In this document: positions 1 through 6,491 of the stretch, in pieces | Layout: the number at the start of each line of letters is the position of its first letter | How positions within the stretch are numbered: position 1 is the stretch's first letter | NCBI GenBank assembly: GCA_947456005.1 | Contig: CANGRP010000143.1 | Location: 1 to 6,760, forward strand | Length of the DNA stretch: 6,760 bases | Source: Caulobacteraceae bacterium | Lineage (GTDB): Bacteria; Pseudomonadota; Alphaproteobacteria; Caulobacterales; Caulobacteraceae | Reading direction: 5' to 3' | Position numbers and translations under genes: made by a program | The notes under the pieces: generated by a model | Told to the model about the DNA's origin: nothing | Seen by the model: the letters and a program-made list of their open reading frames with translations, nothing else | Database searches by the model: none

Positions 1-103
1 CCCAGGGGGAGGTGGACCGCGCAGCGGGCCGGAGGGGGTCAACGGCCCCTCCGCAGACCCCCTCACCGACCTCCGGTCGGAGCTCCCCCTTGGGGGAGCA
101 ATT
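1..103. repeat. Structured GC-rich intergenic repeat, copy 1 (left end cut off)
   Basis: Direct repeat of positions 123-225 at a fixed offset of 122 bases without indels. By comparison with copy 2 it lacks about 10 bases at its left end, which lie outside the window. Visible stem-loops are: 14-20 with 24-30 (7-bp stem with one A-G mismatch, loop GCA); 32-40 with 56-64 (GAGGGGGTC/GACCCCCTC, 9 perfect pairs); 66-71 with 75-80 (CCGACC/GGTCGG, loop TCC); and 83-89 with 92-98 (CTCCCCC/GGGGGAG). The copy ends in CAATT at 99-103. No credible gene lies here. It resembles, from memory, the abundant palindromic intergenic elements of Caulobacterales genomes. I do not know a named family or function for it. 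Confidence 0.9.
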
Positions 104-112
104 GGGCGCTGT

Positions 113-225
113 AATTCCTCCCCCCAGGGGGAGGTGGACCGCGCAGCGGGCCGGAGGGGGTCAACGGCCCCTCCGCAGACCCCCTCACCCGGCTTCGCCG
201 GGAACTCCCCCTTGGGGGAGCAATT
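113..225. repeat. Structured GC-rich intergenic repeat, copy 2 (complete)
   Basis: Complete unit bounded by imperfect terminal inverted repeats: AATTCCTCCCCC at 113-124 and GGGGGAGCAATT at 214-225, which pair at 11 of 12 positions. Inside are five stem-loops in series: 117-124 with 127-134 (CCTCCCCC/GGGGGAGG); 136-142 with 146-152 (one A-G mismatch); 154-162 with 178-186 (9 perfect pairs); 188-193 with 197-202 (CCCGGC/GCCGGG, loop TTC); and 205-211 with 214-220. A 9-base spacer (104-112) separates it from copy 1. The two copies agree at 96 of 104 aligned positions, and 7 of the 8 differences fall in the fourth hairpin. It begins about 50 bases beyond the protease stop codon, so the transcript end may run into it. 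The terminal inverted repeats and small size are compatible with a REP/MITE-like non-autonomous element, but no transposase is present. Confidence 0.9.
205..220 (-). terminator. Possible 3'-end stem-loop for the operon (no U-tract)
   Basis: This is the first strong hairpin met by minus-strand transcription after the protease stop codon, about 55 bases downstream. It has a 7-bp CTCCCCC/GGGGGAG stem and a two-base loop. It is not followed by a T-run on either strand, so it is not a classical intrinsic terminator. It is part of repeat copy 2. A role in stopping RNA polymerase with Rho, or in blocking 3' exonucleases as REP elements can, is inference. Confidence 0.2.
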
Positions 226-274
226 GTGTGGTTTGTCACCGGACTGAAGGAGTCCCGCCTGAAGACGCCCGGCG
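226..274. other. Short spacer between repeat array and protease gene
   Basis: Forty-nine bases downstream of the protease stop codon. The only structure seen is a weak 5-bp hairpin, GGACT (241-245) with AGTCC (251-255), which is not followed by a T-run. It contains one GANTC site (GAGTC, 250-254), the sequence methylated by CcrM in Caulobacter-type bacteria. No promoter or gene is recognisable. Confidence 0.5.
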
Positions 275-1495
275 TTATCGGGGGACCTGGTCCGGACGGA
301 CCAGGGTCACCGGCATGGGCTCGGCCTGTTGGGCCGCCTTCCAGTCCATCGCCATCCTCACCCGGGATCCGACCGAGGGGTGGGTGTAGAACAGCATTTC
401 CTCGAGCCGGTCGGGGGTCGCGGCCCGGTACTCGATGGTCTTGACCAGGGCCCGGGCCAGGCCGTCGGGCTCCCGGGCGCGTTCCAGGGAGAAGCGGTCG
501 GACTCAATCTCGCCGATGCGCGTCAGGCTCGCGGTCAACGGGGTGGACACCAGGCCCAGAACGAGGAGCAGGGCGGCGACCACAGGATATCCCGCCGGGT
601 CCGCCAGGTCCCGCACGCCCGGCGCGCCCAGCAGACGGGCGGCGAAGGGGAACAGCCGGTCGACAAGGAAGAGGCCCAGCACCGCCAGGACGGACAGGAC
701 AATGGCGTTGCGCCACACATGACCCAGGACGTAGTGCCCCATCTCGTGGCCCACCACGGCGCGGACCTCCGGGATGTCCGCGTCCTTCTTGAACATCACG
801 TCGCTCATGGCGATCCGCGCGCTGCCCATCAGGCCCGAGACGTTGGCCGTGTAGCGGTTGGACTGGCGCGAGCCGTCATAGATGAAGATACGGTCCGAGG
901 GGACTCCGTTGGCCTTGGCCAGGGCGACGACCGCATCCCGGACCGGTCCGGGCGGCGCGGGCTTGTACTGGTTGAAGAGGGGATCGATGAGCACCGGCGC
1001 GACCACCATCATGACCGTGAATCCACCAGCCACGAGTGCACCCGACCAGGCCCACCAGAACCGGGGCGACCGACGGATCAGGGCGTAGAGGGCCACGCCC
1101 ATCGGGACGGTGAACAGGATTCCGAGGACGCCGCCCAGGGCATATTCCGAGATCCAGCCTGAGAAGGCCTGGCTTGTGAGTCCGTATCCCTTCTCACGGG
1201 ACCAGTCGGCATAGACGGACCACGGGAGGTTCAGGACGGCCTCGATACCGAAGGAAAGTCCGAGGACCAGGGCCGTAAGTCGGAGCGGCCCAATCCCGCG
1301 GGCCTCCAGCCAGTCCCTCACCCGGACGAGAACGCCAGACCTCAGGATCACCATGATCACAGCCAGGCCCACCAGGGTGGTCCAGAGCAGGATCCAGTGC
1401 CCACCCTGGGTGTAGGCGGTCGCCCGCGCGTGGCTGGTCGCGTCGAGGGTGGCCAGATAGGTGGCGGTGGCGGTGGCGGGGTCAAAAGCGGTCAT
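275..1495 (-). CDS. M48 family zinc metalloprotease, STE24-like (CAAX protease 1 homologue), membrane-embedded
   Basis: 406-aa integral membrane zinc endopeptidase. The catalytic motif HEMGH is at residues 250-254 (His250 and His254 as zinc ligands, Glu251 as general base). The third ligand is probably Glu329 in the ExxxD motif GEIESD (Asp333). A conserved STE24-type stretch SNRYTANVSGLMGSARIAMS lies at about 212-231, and THPSVGSR at about 371-378. Hydrophobic segments lie near residues 31-52, 70-90, 120-141, 146-171, 263-283 and 303-322. About 170 residues with membrane segments precede the catalytic domain, and the overall length is near that of STE24 (about 400-450 aa), so this is the M48A architecture and not the shorter HtpX. 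Family members cleave membrane or lipidated proteins, and the substrate in bacteria is generally unknown. The start is supported by a Shine-Dalgarno sequence 7 bases upstream. The gene is the last of the apparent operon, 19 bases after ppdK. The N-terminus contains an (Ala-Thr)3 run at residues 7-12. No lesion is seen. Confidence 0.9.
   Translation of the reverse strand: MTAFDPATATATYLATLDATSHARATAYTQGGHWILLWTTLVGLAVIMVILRSGVLVRVRDWLEARGIGPLRLTALVLGLSFGIEAVLNLPWSVYADWSREKGYGLTSQAFSGWISEYALGGVLGILFTVPMGVALYALIRRSPRFWWAWSGALVAGGFTVMMVVAPVLIDPLFNQYKPAPPGPVRDAVVALAKANGVPSDRIFIYDGSRQSNRYTANVSGLMGSARIAMSDVMFKKDADIPEVRAVVGHEMGHYVLGHVWRNAIVLSVLAVLGLFLVDRLFPFAARLLGAPGVRDLADPAGYPVVAALLLVLGLVSTPLTASLTRIGEIESDRFSLERAREPDGLARALVKTIEYRAATPDRLEEMLFYTHPSVGSRVRMAMDWKAAQQAEPMPVTLVRPDQVPR
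286..305. other. Perfect 9-bp inverted repeat in the last codons of the protease gene
   Basis: CCTGGTCCG (286-294) and CGGACCAGG (297-305) are exact reverse complements separated by two bases. The stem can extend by two further pairs past a bulged G306 (284-285 with 307-308). It ends 8 bases before the stop codon on the minus strand. It encodes part of the C-terminal tail, which is probably not constrained by catalysis, so it could serve as an mRNA 3' structure. No T-run follows. It could also be chance in such GC-rich DNA. Confidence 0.4.
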
Positions 1496-1502
1496 CTGCT
1501 AG

Positions 1503-1510
1503 CCCTCTCC
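1503..1510 (-). promoter_or_regulatory. Ribosome binding site of the M48 protease gene
   Basis: GGAGAGGG on the minus strand, ending 7 bases before the ATG at 1495. It lies wholly in the 19-base gap after the ppdK stop codon (1517-1515), so translation re-initiation after ppdK is plausible. Confidence 0.75.
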
Positions 1511-1514
1511 GACC

Positions 1515-4199
1515 TCAGCGGTCCTTCTCGCGTTCGCCCAGCGCCGCCTGGGCCGCGGCGAGGCGGGCGATGGGCGTACGGAAGGGTGAGCAGCTGACAT
1601 AGTCCAGGCCGATGGCCTCGCAGAACTGGATTGAGGCGGGGTCGCCGCCATGCTCGCCGCAGATGCCGAGCTTGACCCCCGGACGCGCCGCGCGGCCACG
1701 CTCGGCGGCGATGCGGATCAGGTCGCCGACCCCCTCCTGGTCCAGGCTGACGAAGGGATCCTTCTCGAAGATGCCCTTCTCCAGATAGGCGTTCAGGAAC
1801 CGCCCGGAGTCGTCCCGGCTGATGCCGAAGGTCGTCTGGGTCAGGTCGTTGGTCCCGAACGAGAAAAACTCGGCGGACTCCGCGAGATCGGCGGCCCTGA
1901 GGGCCGCACGGGGCAACTCGACCATGGTGCCGACCGCGTAGGGCAACTCCACGCCACGCTCGGCCATCACCGCCTTCGCTACTCGGTCGGTCAGGTTGCG
2001 CAGGAAACGCATCTCCTCGCCCTTCGCCACCAGGGGATGCATGATCTCTACGATCGGCGCCGTTCGGCCAGCCCCGGCGATCTCGCAGGCCGCCTCGAAG
2101 ATGGCCCGGACCTGCATCTCGTAGATCTCGGGGTACGAGATGCCGAGGCGGCAGCCCCGGTGCCCCAGCATGGGGTTGGTCTCATGCAACTCGCGGACCC
2201 GGCGCCAGAGCTTGTCGGCGTCCAGCCCCCCGGCCGCGGCCACCGCGCGGACATCGTCCTCGGTCTGGGGCAGGAACTCGTGCAGGGGCGGGTCGAGGAG
2301 GCGGATGGTGACCGGCAGCCCCTCCATGATGCCGAAGATCTCGACGAAGTCGGCCCGCTGCATGGGCAGGATCTTCGCCAGGGCGGTGCGGCGGCCGGCC
2401 TCGTCATCGGCCAGGATCATCTCCCGGACCGCCTGGATGCGCTGGTCATCGAAGAACATGTGCTCGGTCCGGCACAGGCCTATGCCCTCGGCGCCGAACT
2501 GGCGGGCGGTGCGGGCATCCAGGGGCGTCTCGGCATTGGCCCGCACCCTGAGGCGCCGGAACCCGTCGGCCCACCCCATCAGGGTGGCGAAGTCGCCCGT
2601 CAGCTCGGGCTCGATCATCTGCACCGCGCCCGCCAGGACGTCGCCACGGCTGCCATCGACTGTCACGATCTCGCCAGCCCGGATGCTGCGGCCACGAACG
2701 TGGAAGACGCCGGCCTTCTCGTCGATCCGGATATCGCCAGCGCCAGAGACGCAGGGGCGACCCATCCCTCGGGCGACCACGGCGGCGTGGCTGGTCATCC
2801 CGCCCCGGGCGGTGACGATGCCGCGGGCGGCGTGCATGCCGTGGATGTCCTCTGGGCTGGTTTCCTCGCGGACCAGGATCACCGCCTCGCCCGCCCCGCC
2901 CCGGCGCTGGGCCTCGTCGGCGTCAAACACGACCGCGCCGGTGGCCGCGCCCGGCGAGGCCGGCAGGCCGGTCGCCACGACATCGCGCGGGCTGGCGGGA
3001 TCTATGGTCGGATGCAGCAGCTGGTCGAGGCTGGCGGGATCGACCCGCATGACCGCTTCCTCCCGGCTGATCAGCCCCTCGGCGGCCATGTCTACCGCCA
3101 TCTTCAGGGCCGCCTTGGCCGTGCGCTTCCCATTGCGGGTCTGAAGCATGTAGAGCTGGCCGCGTTCGACCGTGAACTCCACGTCCTGCATGTCGCGATA
3201 GTGCCGTTCCAGGCGCTCCACCACTTCCCGGAACTGGGTGAAGACGTCCGGGAGGGCCTCCTCCATCGAAGGGGCCCTGTCGCCCATCTCTTCGCGCGCA
3301 GCCCGGGTCAGGGCCTGGGGCGTTCGGATCCCGGCCACTACATCCTCGCCCTGGGCGTTGATCAGGAACTCGCCGTAGAGCCGGTTCTCGCCCGTTGAGG
3401 GATTACGTGTGAAGGCCACCCCGGTCGCGGAAGATTCCCCCATGTTGCCGAACACCATGGCCTGGATGTTCACCGCCGTACCCCAGCTTTCGGGGATGTC
3501 GTGCATGCGGCGGTAGAACTTGGCCCGCTCGTTCATCCAGCTGGCGAAGACGGCGCCGACGGCGCCCCAGAGCTGGGCCTTGGGATCCTGGGGGAAGGGC
3601 TCCCCAAGCTCCTCCTCGACGGCGGCCTTGTAGTCGGCCACGACCTTCTCCCAGTCCTCTGCGGAAAGGGCGGTGTCGACGGTGACGTCCAGCCGGTCCT
3701 TGTGGTTGTCGAGGATTTCCTCGAACAGGTGATGGTCCAGGCCCAACACCACGTTCGAGTACATCTGGATGAAGCGCCGATAGGAATCCAGGGCGAACCG
3801 ACGGTCCCCGCCCAGGGCGGCGAGCCCCTCGGCGGTGGCGTCATTGAGGCCAAGGTTCAGCACGGTATCCATCATGCCGGGCATGGAGGCCCGGCCGCCG
3901 GACCGGACCGAGACCAGCAGGGGCGCCGAGGGATCGCCGAACCGCTTGCCCGTCAGGGCCTCGACGCCGCCAAGGGCCGCCTCGACCTGGGCCGCAAGAG
4001 TGTCAGGATAGGCCCGATCCTGGGCGTAGTAGTGGTTGCAGGCCTCGGTCGTGATCGTAAAGCCGGGCGGAACCGGAAGGCCGAGCGCCGACATCTCCGC
4101 CAGGTTGGCGCCCTTGCCGCCCAGGAGGTTCCGCATGGACGCGTCCCCGTCCGCAGCACCGCCTCCGAAGGCATAGACCCACCGTGTCTGACCGGGCAT
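1515..4199 (-). CDS. ppdK: Pyruvate, phosphate dikinase
   Basis: 894-aa cytoplasmic enzyme catalysing the reversible reaction ATP + pyruvate + Pi = AMP + PPi + PEP, at the pyruvate/PEP node. The N-terminal ATP-grasp domain (about 1-370) shows the family opening VYAFGGG at 8-14, GGKGANLAEM at 27-36, VSVRSGG at 96-102, SMPGMMDTVLNLGLND at 105-120, and LQTRNGKRTAKAA at 352-364. The central phosphohistidine domain (about 410-530) has GGMTSHAAVVARGMG, with catalytic His471 and Thr469, the threonine equivalent to that phosphorylated by the PPDK regulatory protein. The C-terminal TIM barrel has GLCRTEHMF (574-582), FGTNDLTQTT (781-790) and GICGEHGGDP, with catalytic Cys847. The 376-residue spacing of His471 and Cys847 equals that of His455 and Cys831 in the Clostridium symbiosum enzyme as I recall it. 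Length is normal (about 870-900 aa) and all key residues are present. The gene starts 13 bases after glyS and is probably co-transcribed. PEP synthase is unlikely given the motif order and N-terminus. Confidence 0.98.
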   Translation of the reverse strand: MPGQTRWVYAFGGGAADGDASMRNLLGGKGANLAEMSALGLPVPPGFTITTEACNHYYAQDRAYPDTLAAQVEAALGGVEALTGKRFGDPSAPLLVSVRSGGRASMPGMMDTVLNLGLNDATAEGLAALGGDRRFALDSYRRFIQMYSNVVLGLDHHLFEEILDNHKDRLDVTVDTALSAEDWEKVVADYKAAVEEELGEPFPQDPKAQLWGAVGAVFASWMNERAKFYRRMHDIPESWGTAVNIQAMVFGNMGESSATGVAFTRNPSTGENRLYGEFLINAQGEDVVAGIRTPQALTRAAREEMGDRAPSMEEALPDVFTQFREVVERLERHYRDMQDVEFTVERGQLYMLQTRNGKRTAKAALKMAVDMAAEGLISREEAVMRVDPASLDQLLHPTIDPASPRDVVATGLPASPGAATGAVVFDADEAQRRGGAGEAVILVREETSPEDIHGMHAARGIVTARGGMTSHAAVVARGMGRPCVSGAGDIRIDEKAGVFHVRGRSIRAGEIVTVDGSRGDVLAGAVQMIEPELTGDFATLMGWADGFRRLRVRANAETPLDARTARQFGAEGIGLCRTEHMFFDDQRIQAVREMILADDEAGRRTALAKILPMQRADFVEIFGIMEGLPVTIRLLDPPLHEFLPQTEDDVRAVAAAGGLDADKLWRRVRELHETNPMLGHRGCRLGISYPEIYEMQVRAIFEAACEIAGAGRTAPIVEIMHPLVAKGEEMRFLRNLTDRVAKAVMAERGVELPYAVGTMVELPRAALRAADLAESAEFFSFGTNDLTQTTFGISRDDSGRFLNAYLEKGIFEKDPFVSLDQEGVGDLIRIAAERGRAARPGVKLGICGEHGGDPASIQFCEAIGLDYVSCSPFRTPIARLAAAQAALGEREKDR

Positions 4200-4206
4200 T
4201 GGCCGT

Positions 4207-4214
4207 CCCTTCCT
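4207..4214 (-). promoter_or_regulatory. Ribosome binding site of ppdK, overlapping the glyS stop codon
   Basis: AGGAAGGG on the minus strand, ending 7 bases before the ppdK ATG at 4199. Its first two bases are the last two of the glyS TAG stop codon (4215-4213), so ribosomes terminating on glyS uncover or reach this site directly. With only 13 bases between the genes there is no room for a separate ppdK promoter outside glyS coding sequence. Confidence 0.75.
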
Positions 4215-6489
4215 AACCGTTGACCTGACCGAAGTCGGCGACCTCGGACATGGCGGCGCGGACCTGCGCCAGGAGTCTCAGGCGGTTGCCTCTGGCGAGC
4301 GGGTCCTCGGCATTGACCAGGACCTTCTCGAAGAAGGCGTCGACCGGCCCCCGAAGGTCGGCAAGGGCCCGCATGGCGCCGGCGAAGTCTTCGGCGCCGG
4401 ACAGTTCCGCCACCCTGGGGATGGCTTCCGCCACCGCGGCGACCAGGGCGGCCTCCTCCTCTGGGGCGTCGGGCAGGACGGCGGCCGGTCCGGCCGGGAG
4501 GGGGCCCTTCTTCTCCTCGGCCTTGAGGATGTTGGTGGCCCGGCGGTAGCCCGCCAACAGGTTCACCCCGTCCTCGGTCGTCAGGAAGTCGGACAGGGCC
4601 TCAACCCGGGCGTTGATCCGCACCAGGTCGTCGTCGCCCAGGGCGAAGACCGCATCCACAAGGTCATGGCGTCGTCCTTGCTCGCGAAGAGAGACCTTCA
4701 GGCGATCCGCCAGGAAGTCGAGCACCTCGGCCGACACCTCAGGATACGGTCGGAACCGATAGAGGACCTCGCCCTCGGGCGCCTCCCAGGCTGCAGCGCT
4801 GCGGTCAAAGCGGATGTCGAAGTCCGCCTCGATCGCCACGACCATGGGCTCGGCTTCCAGAAGGGCGGCCTCGAACTCCTCGACATAGGTCTGGAAGACC
4901 TCGGAGTCCTCGCGGGGTCGTGAGCCGAGATAACCGGTGGTCCGTCGGGAGGAGGCGTAGAGCGCCCGGCCGGGATCGACGAAGCAGCGCAAGGACCGGT
5001 ACCAGTCCGCCACCAGTTCCCGGACCGGCGCCCGCACCTCGGAGGTCAGCAGGATCCGGATCACGCCCAGGGCCGCCCGGCGCAGGGCGTAGGGATCCCG
5101 CGAGCCGGTCGGCTTCTCATTGATGGCGAAGAAGGCCGCCAGGGTGTCCAGCTTCTCGGCAAGGGCCACGGCCATGGTCACCGGACGGTCAGGAACCTCA
5201 TCAGAAGGACCCGCGGGTCGGTAATGGTCGCGGATCGCCTCCGCCGTCACCGGGGTCAGCTTCTCCTCGAGAGCGTAGTAGCCGCCCATCAGGCCCTGCA
5301 GTTCCGGGAACTCGCCGACCATGCCGGTTGTCAGGTCGGCCTTGCAGAGCCGGGCCGCCAGGGCGGCCTTGGTCGCATCGGCGCCCACCCGGGGAGACAG
5401 GGCGCCGGCCAGGTGCTCCAGTCGCTCGACCCGTTCGGCAAGGGTGCCCAGCCTGGCGTGGAAGGTCACCGACTTCAGTTTCTCCAGCCGGGACTCCAGG
5501 CTGACCTTCCGGTCTTCATCCCAGAAGAACCGGGCGTCCGAGAGTCGGGCTGACAGGACCTTGGCGTTGCCCGCAGCGATGACCGCCCCACCGTCGGGCG
5601 CGGCGATGTTGGACACCGTGACGAAGTGCGGCGCGAGGCGGCCGGTGGCCGGGTCCCTCACGGCGAAGTACTTCTGGTGATTGCGCATGGAGGTGCGGAT
5701 CACCTCCGGCGGCAGGGCCAGGAAGTCCGGATCCATGTCGCCCAGGATGGGAACCGGCCATTCCGCAAGCCCGGCCACCTCGTCCAGGAGTCCAGGGTCC
5801 TCGACCAGCTCCAGCCCCCGGTCCGCGCACAACCGGCGCGCCTCGACCAGGATGCGCAGCTTGCGGTCCTCGGCTTCGAGGAGGACGAATCGCTTCTCCA
5901 GCCCCTTGCGGTAGGCGGCGAAACTCTTGACGCGGAAGGGGCGGTTCGAGCCCATGAACCGGTGTCCGACCGCGAAATCCACGCTTGAGATCCCATCCAC
6001 GTCGAACGGAACGGGCGCGCCCCCGAAGATGCAGAGCACATGCCTGAGGGGGCGCACCCAGCGGAGGGTCCCGGTTCCCCAGGTCATGGACTTCGGCCAG
6101 GGAAAACTGCGGATGATGTCCGGAACGATCTCGGCGATCACCTCTGGCGTGGGGCGGCCGGTCGTCGTCAGTTCTGCAAACCAGACGCCGTCACGCTCGA
6201 CCAGCTGGTCGCGGGTCAGGCCGGTGGAGCGGAGGAAGCCTTCAAGCGCCGCCTCAGGGGCGGAGGTCCGGGGTCCCTTGCGCTCCTCCTTCCGGTCCGG
6301 CTGGGCGGCTGCGACCCCCTCGGCCACCAGGGTCAGCCGGCGCGGCCCGGCATAGGTGCGGAGGGACTTCGGCTCCAGCCCGGCGGAGGCCAGGCGCTCC
6401 CGGGCCATGCGGTCCAGGTCGCGGGCGGCCTGGGCCTGCATCCGGGCCGGAATCTCCTCGGAGAAGAGCTCGATCAGCAGCTGGGGCAT
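4213..6489 (-). CDS. glyS: Glycyl-tRNA synthetase beta subunit
   Basis: 758-aa beta subunit of the bacterial alpha2-beta2 glycyl-tRNA synthetase. It binds tRNA-Gly for the catalytic alpha subunit in the cytoplasm. Diagnostic stretches in order are: LLIELFSEEIPARM at 4-17; GPRRLTLVAEG at 48-58; RTSMRNHQKYFAV at 265-277; SARLSDARFFWDEDRK at 313-328; LEHLAG with His359 and KADLTTGMVGEFPELQG at 383-399 (HD-like domain, with Asp385); and SRDPYALRRAALGVIRIL at 463-480. A DALR-type anticodon-binding region follows, with FFEKVLVNAEDPLARGNRLR at 719-738 near the C-terminus. The ATG at 6489 was chosen because the family begins MxxLLIELxxEE and a good Shine-Dalgarno sequence precedes it; the in-frame ATG at 6549 would add 20 unconserved residues inside glyQ. 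At 758 aa it is about 70 residues longer than the E. coli protein (689 aa, from memory). The extra length seems to fall near residues 500-578, before the anticodon-binding region. The gap to glyQ is 2 bases. Confidence 0.97.
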   Translation of the reverse strand: MPQLLIELFSEEIPARMQAQAARDLDRMARERLASAGLEPKSLRTYAGPRRLTLVAEGVAAAQPDRKEERKGPRTSAPEAALEGFLRSTGLTRDQLVERDGVWFAELTTTGRPTPEVIAEIVPDIIRSFPWPKSMTWGTGTLRWVRPLRHVLCIFGGAPVPFDVDGISSVDFAVGHRFMGSNRPFRVKSFAAYRKGLEKRFVLLEAEDRKLRILVEARRLCADRGLELVEDPGLLDEVAGLAEWPVPILGDMDPDFLALPPEVIRTSMRNHQKYFAVRDPATGRLAPHFVTVSNIAAPDGGAVIAAGNAKVLSARLSDARFFWDEDRKVSLESRLEKLKSVTFHARLGTLAERVERLEHLAGALSPRVGADATKAALAARLCKADLTTGMVGEFPELQGLMGGYYALEEKLTPVTAEAIRDHYRPAGPSDEVPDRPVTMAVALAEKLDTLAAFFAINEKPTGSRDPYALRRAALGVIRILLTSEVRAPVRELVADWYRSLRCFVDPGRALYASSRRTTGYLGSRPREDSEVFQTYVEEFEAALLEAEPMVVAIEADFDIRFDRSAAAWEAPEGEVLYRFRPYPEVSAEVLDFLADRLKVSLREQGRRHDLVDAVFALGDDDLVRINARVEALSDFLTTEDGVNLLAGYRRATNILKAEEKKGPLPAGPAAVLPDAPEEEAALVAAVAEAIPRVAELSGAEDFAGAMRALADLRGPVDAFFEKVLVNAEDPLARGNRLRLLAQVRAAMSEVADFGQVNG

Positions 6490-6491
6490 GG

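Noticed and set aside
1..226. CRISPR array or phage attachment site
   Set aside because: The unit is over 100 bases, internally palindromic, with a 9-base spacer and only two copies; there are no cas genes, integrase or tRNA gene nearby.
12..389. Open frame on the plus strand running through the repeat array
   Set aside because: It reads through both structured repeats and into the 3' end of the protease gene. Its Pro/Arg/Gly-rich product comes from the repeat composition.
329..1162. A 277-codon open frame on the plus strand, antisense to the protease
   Set aside because: Shadow of the M48 gene in high-GC DNA; there is no family resemblance and no separate support for a start.
275..1495. 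HtpX heat-shock protease
   Set aside because: About 170 residues with several membrane segments precede the catalytic domain and the total length is 406 aa, which fits STE24/M48A and not the roughly 290-aa HtpX.
1650..3398. A 582-codon open frame on the plus strand, antisense to ppdK
   Set aside because: It lies wholly opposite a gene with complete family motifs. Its translation has no recognisable domain and is rich in Gly, His, Ala and Asp, as expected when GC-rich codons are read backwards.
4200..4212. Separate promoter or regulatory leader for ppdK
   Set aside because: Only 13 bases separate the genes and these hold the ribosome binding site; no promoter-like motif is recognisable there.
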